From the NCBI GenBank assembly GCA_964420835.1, contig CAYQUO010000016.1:9189-73188 (forward strand): 64,000 nucleotides of DNA, written 5' to 3'. Position 1 is the stretch's first letter; every line of letters starts with the position of its first letter. The notes beneath the pieces are model-generated. The model saw only the letters and a program-made list of their open reading frames with translations. It searched no databases and had not been told where the DNA came from. A program made the position numbers and the translations under genes. This DNA is from CAYQUO01 sp964420835. GTDB lineage: Bacteria > Chloroflexota > Anaerolineae > Anaerolineales > Anaerolineaceae. Below, one piece after another: positions 61,984 to 64,000 of this stretch.

Positions 61984-63161
61984 TATACCTTTTCCACCAT
62001 TTGTATTGCCAGGGTGGGACAAACACCAACACATAAACCGCATCCGTCGCACTTGAGCACATTTACAACAGCCTTTTTATTCTGCATGAATAAAGCCTCA
62101 AATCCTCCGGAATCGCAAGCCTTGACACACAACTCGCACCCGTTGCATTTTTCGGGGTCGATCGATGCCAGCATCTTGTAACCAAGGTCGATCTCTGGAT
62201 AGTCGCGAAGTTGTGGTTGCGCCTTTCCCACCAGTTCTGATACGCTGCTGTAATGATTTTCTTCAAGATATTTGCTTAACCCTTTGGTCAATTTCTCAAT
62301 GATGTCGTAACCGTTCCACATGACCGCGGTACAGACCTGCACGAGCGAACAACCAACCGTGATATATTCTGCGGCATCCTGCCATCTGCCGATTCCGCCA
62401 CACCCTGCAAGGGGAATGTCGAAAGTTCGACCGATATTCGCAGCGCAACGAAGAGCAACTGGCTTTAACCCCGGGCCACTGTAGCCGCCAAAGGTTCCAA
62501 TTCCGTCGACTGTGGGCAGTGGTGACAATTGGTCGAGATCAATTCCAGCCAGTCCTGAAAGCGTATTGGTGGCGGTGATCGCGTCCGCCCCCGCTTCAAT
62601 GGCCACTCTGGCCAAGGCGGTGATATCGCTTACATTGGGTGTCAATTTTACCCACAAGGGAAGTTTGGTTGCCTGGCGCACCCATTCAACGGCTTGTTGG
62701 AGGGTTTCAGGGTCCTGGCCAAGCTGGGCACCTCGACCTCCATGGGCAAAATTGGGGCAGCTTACGTTCATTTCGAAGCCGTTTATCCCATGCGGCTCCA
62801 ATGTCGTTACCACTTCCTGCCAGTCTTCCGGTTGACCACCTCCCATAATGCTGGCAATGATTGGCCGATCGGGAAATTCATCGCGAATGGATTTAATCTC
62901 ATTCACCCATTGTTCAAGTGGTATATCTGTGATCAATTCGATATTCACCATGCCGGTTTTGTTGCGCCCTTCCCTGACTATCTGAACGCGAGGGCAGGGG
63001 TTGGGCGTAAGGGTTAGGCCGATAGTTTTTAGGACGGCTCCGCCCCAACCTGCCCGAAAAGCCTTTTTGACCATATGGCCGTTCGTCGTCGGTGGTGCAG
63101 AGGAAACCAAAAAGGGATTTTGGAATTCGATCCCGGTAAAAGTTGTACGCAGGTTGTTCAT
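61983..63161 (-). CDS. PreA-like dihydropyrimidine/dihydroorotate dehydrogenase with two [4Fe-4S] ferredoxin motifs
   Basis: 392 residues. An FMN-binding DHODH-type barrel (about 1-300) shows 'FEMNVSCPNF' with the active-site Cys, 'WVKLTPNVSD' and 'GCGGIGRWQDAAEYI'. The C-terminal ferredoxin part has two motifs, 'CNGCELCVKAC' and 'CDGCGLCVGVC'. This is the layout of NAD-dependent dihydropyrimidine dehydrogenase subunit PreA, but no PreT partner is adjacent. ATG 63161, with GGAGG upstream. Confidence 0.85.
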   Translation of the reverse strand: MNNLRTTFTGIEFQNPFLVSSAPPTTNGHMVKKAFRAGWGGAVLKTIGLTLTPNPCPRVQIVREGRNKTGMVNIELITDIPLEQWVNEIKSIRDEFPDRPIIASIMGGGQPEDWQEVVTTLEPHGINGFEMNVSCPNFAHGGRGAQLGQDPETLQQAVEWVRQATKLPLWVKLTPNVSDITALARVAIEAGADAITATNTLSGLAGIDLDQLSPLPTVDGIGTFGGYSGPGLKPVALRCAANIGRTFDIPLAGCGGIGRWQDAAEYITVGCSLVQVCTAVMWNGYDIIEKLTKGLSKYLEENHYSSVSELVGKAQPQLRDYPEIDLGYKMLASIDPEKCNGCELCVKACDSGGFEALFMQNKKAVVNVLKCDGCGLCVGVCPTLAIQMVEKV

Positions 63162-63190
63162 TAAAACCTCCAAGGAACAAAACGTTAGGA

Positions 63191-63868
63191 TTAAACAGAG
63201 AGATTTTTTACGGATGCATTTGCTGCCTGGGTTAGGTGCCGTTTCATAAGAACAACACCCGCATCTGCATTCTTCTCTGATATGGCATTAAAGATATCCT
63301 GGTGATCCTTGATTCCAACGATCACGCTTTCGAACAGATGGGTTTGCAAGGACAGGTAGCGACGGATAACAGGAACCATGCCATCGAGGATTTGTTTCAG
63401 CCGTTTGTTGTCAGCGATCTCCCAAATTGTTTGATGGAATTCCATGTCGATATCGGCTGCAAGAGCAAAATCTTGACTCTGTTCCGCCTCCAACAGGCGG
63501 GTTAGTACCTCCTGCAAGCGGAAGATCTGCTCTTCATTAATCTGCAGGCAGGCAAGGCGAACAGCCTCCTGTTCTAAAAGATTGCGCAACCCATAGATTT
63601 CCTCGGCATCCCGGCGGGAGACCGGGGCGACATAACTGCCGCGCCCTGGAATATTCTCGATCAGAGCGTCTGCCTCAAGAATTCGCAAAGCTTCTCTGAG
63701 AGGGCCTCGGCTGATACCAAGGCTGTTTGCCAGCTCGGTTTCCAGAAGGCGTGCTCCGGGAGCCAGTTTTCCCTCCTGGATCAATCTGCTGAGGGTTTGA
63801 GCCACTTCAGAAGCAAGAGACTGCCGATGAACGGTTGCATCTTGGATGTGTTCAATCATGGGGTTCAT
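63191..63868 (-). CDS. GntR-family regulator, FCD/FadR subfamily
   Basis: 225 residues. Winged-helix DNA-binding part ('LASEVAQTLSRLIQEGKLAPGARLLETELANSLGISRGPLREALRILEADALIENIPGRGSYV') and an all-helical FCD effector domain with likely metal-binding His ('DIDMEFHQTIWEIADN', 'VLMKRHL'). The start is ATG 63868 (an ATG at 63859 is possible). It is the first gene of the operon it likely controls; a matching inverted repeat covers its -35 box. Confidence 0.9.
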   Translation of the reverse strand: MNPMIEHIQDATVHRQSLASEVAQTLSRLIQEGKLAPGARLLETELANSLGISRGPLREALRILEADALIENIPGRGSYVAPVSRRDAEEIYGLRNLLEQEAVRLACLQINEEQIFRLQEVLTRLLEAEQSQDFALAADIDMEFHQTIWEIADNKRLKQILDGMVPVIRRYLSLQTHLFESVIVGIKDHQDIFNAISEKNADAGVVLMKRHLTQAANASVKNLSV

Positions 63869-63900
63869 TCTAACAATGGCTGATTTCAATGACCATAATT

Positions 63901-63946
63901 AATATAGCCTACTAAAAACAATTTGTCAACAAGCAACTTGTTGACA
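63901..63946 (-). promoter_or_regulatory. Promoter and operator of the GntR operon
   Basis: On the minus strand TTGACA (63929-63924), 17-base spacer, TATATT (63906-63901). A perfect 10-bp inverted repeat (TGTCAACAAG 63924-63933, CTTGTTGACA 63937-63946, 3-base gap) covers the -35 and the bases before it. Each arm contains a TTGT-NN-ACA(A)-like element (TTGTCAACAA; TTGTTGACAG), like two FCD-type sites side by side. Binding would block RNA polymerase, so the regulator probably represses its own operon until an effector binds. Confidence 0.82.
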
Positions 63947-64000
63947 GTTACAGTCACAAAAGTCCATAGAAAAGGTAGAAAATAGAGAGAGTTCCAGTCA

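Overview
The window looks like a chromosomal segment of an anaerobic Chloroflexota bacterium, probably Anaerolineae. This is inferred from gene content and order, not from a database match. The pointers are a spc/alpha ribosomal operon with Zn-type L36 and S4, a split ATP synthase operon, an archaeal-type ProRS, an 'EF-G-like' paralogue, a tungsten-type aldehyde oxidoreductase and no outer-membrane machinery. I see no tRNA, rRNA, CRISPR array, prophage or insertion sequence.

Layout. 1-7926 (+): end of the spc operon and alpha operon (rplO', secY, adk, map, rpmJ, rpsM, rpsK, rpsD, rpoA, rplQ, truA, rplM, rpsI), closed by a hairpin. 8039-14286 (+): MazG with a methylase domain, a membrane protein, an F0-only ATP synthase cluster (atpZ, atpB, atpE, and atpF fused to the C-terminal domain of delta) and murE. 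14375-20348 (-): pnp, rpsO, a helical-repeat protein, proS and a LOG-family protein. 20454-28775: a GT-C-like membrane protein, EF-G-like GTPase, methyltransferase, acetyltransferase and a DHH-CBS-nucleotidyltransferase fusion. 28978-33956 (+): a TrkA pair, then rpmH-rnpA-yidD-lipoprotein-yidC-jag. 34104-43096: pyrimidine-nucleoside phosphorylase, two transporters, SlyD-type isomerase, histidine phosphatase, and an ftsZ operon whose FtsZ has His in place of a catalytic Asp. 43196-51276: sugar and cell-maintenance genes (epimerase, GH57, large GH13 protein with an HD-like tail, PP2C phosphatase, tilS). 51273-53881 (-): a tyrosine recombinase that has lost its nucleophile, an OsmC-family gene with an in-frame TGA, and an NmrA-like protein. 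54038-63868 (-): an eight-gene catabolic operon (FCD-type GntR regulator, PreA-like dehydrogenase, UroD-like protein, aldehyde oxidoreductase, BMP-type nucleoside ABC transporter) bounded by a promoter/operator and a strong terminator.

Main points for a second look. (1) The OsmC-family gene at 52332-52892 carries a TGA exactly where the family has its peroxidatic cysteine, and a SECIS-like hairpin follows, so it is a likely selenoprotein. (2) Several genes (atpZ, PP2C, tilS, epimerase, GT-C-like) have a -10 box 7-9 nt before the start codon and no Shine-Dalgarno, so they are likely leaderless. (3) The GntR operon looks like one regulated uptake-and-oxidation system. (4) Key residues are changed in FtsZ, the Xer-like protein and the EF-G-like GTPase. 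(5) A b-delta fusion sits in an ATP synthase cluster without F1 genes.
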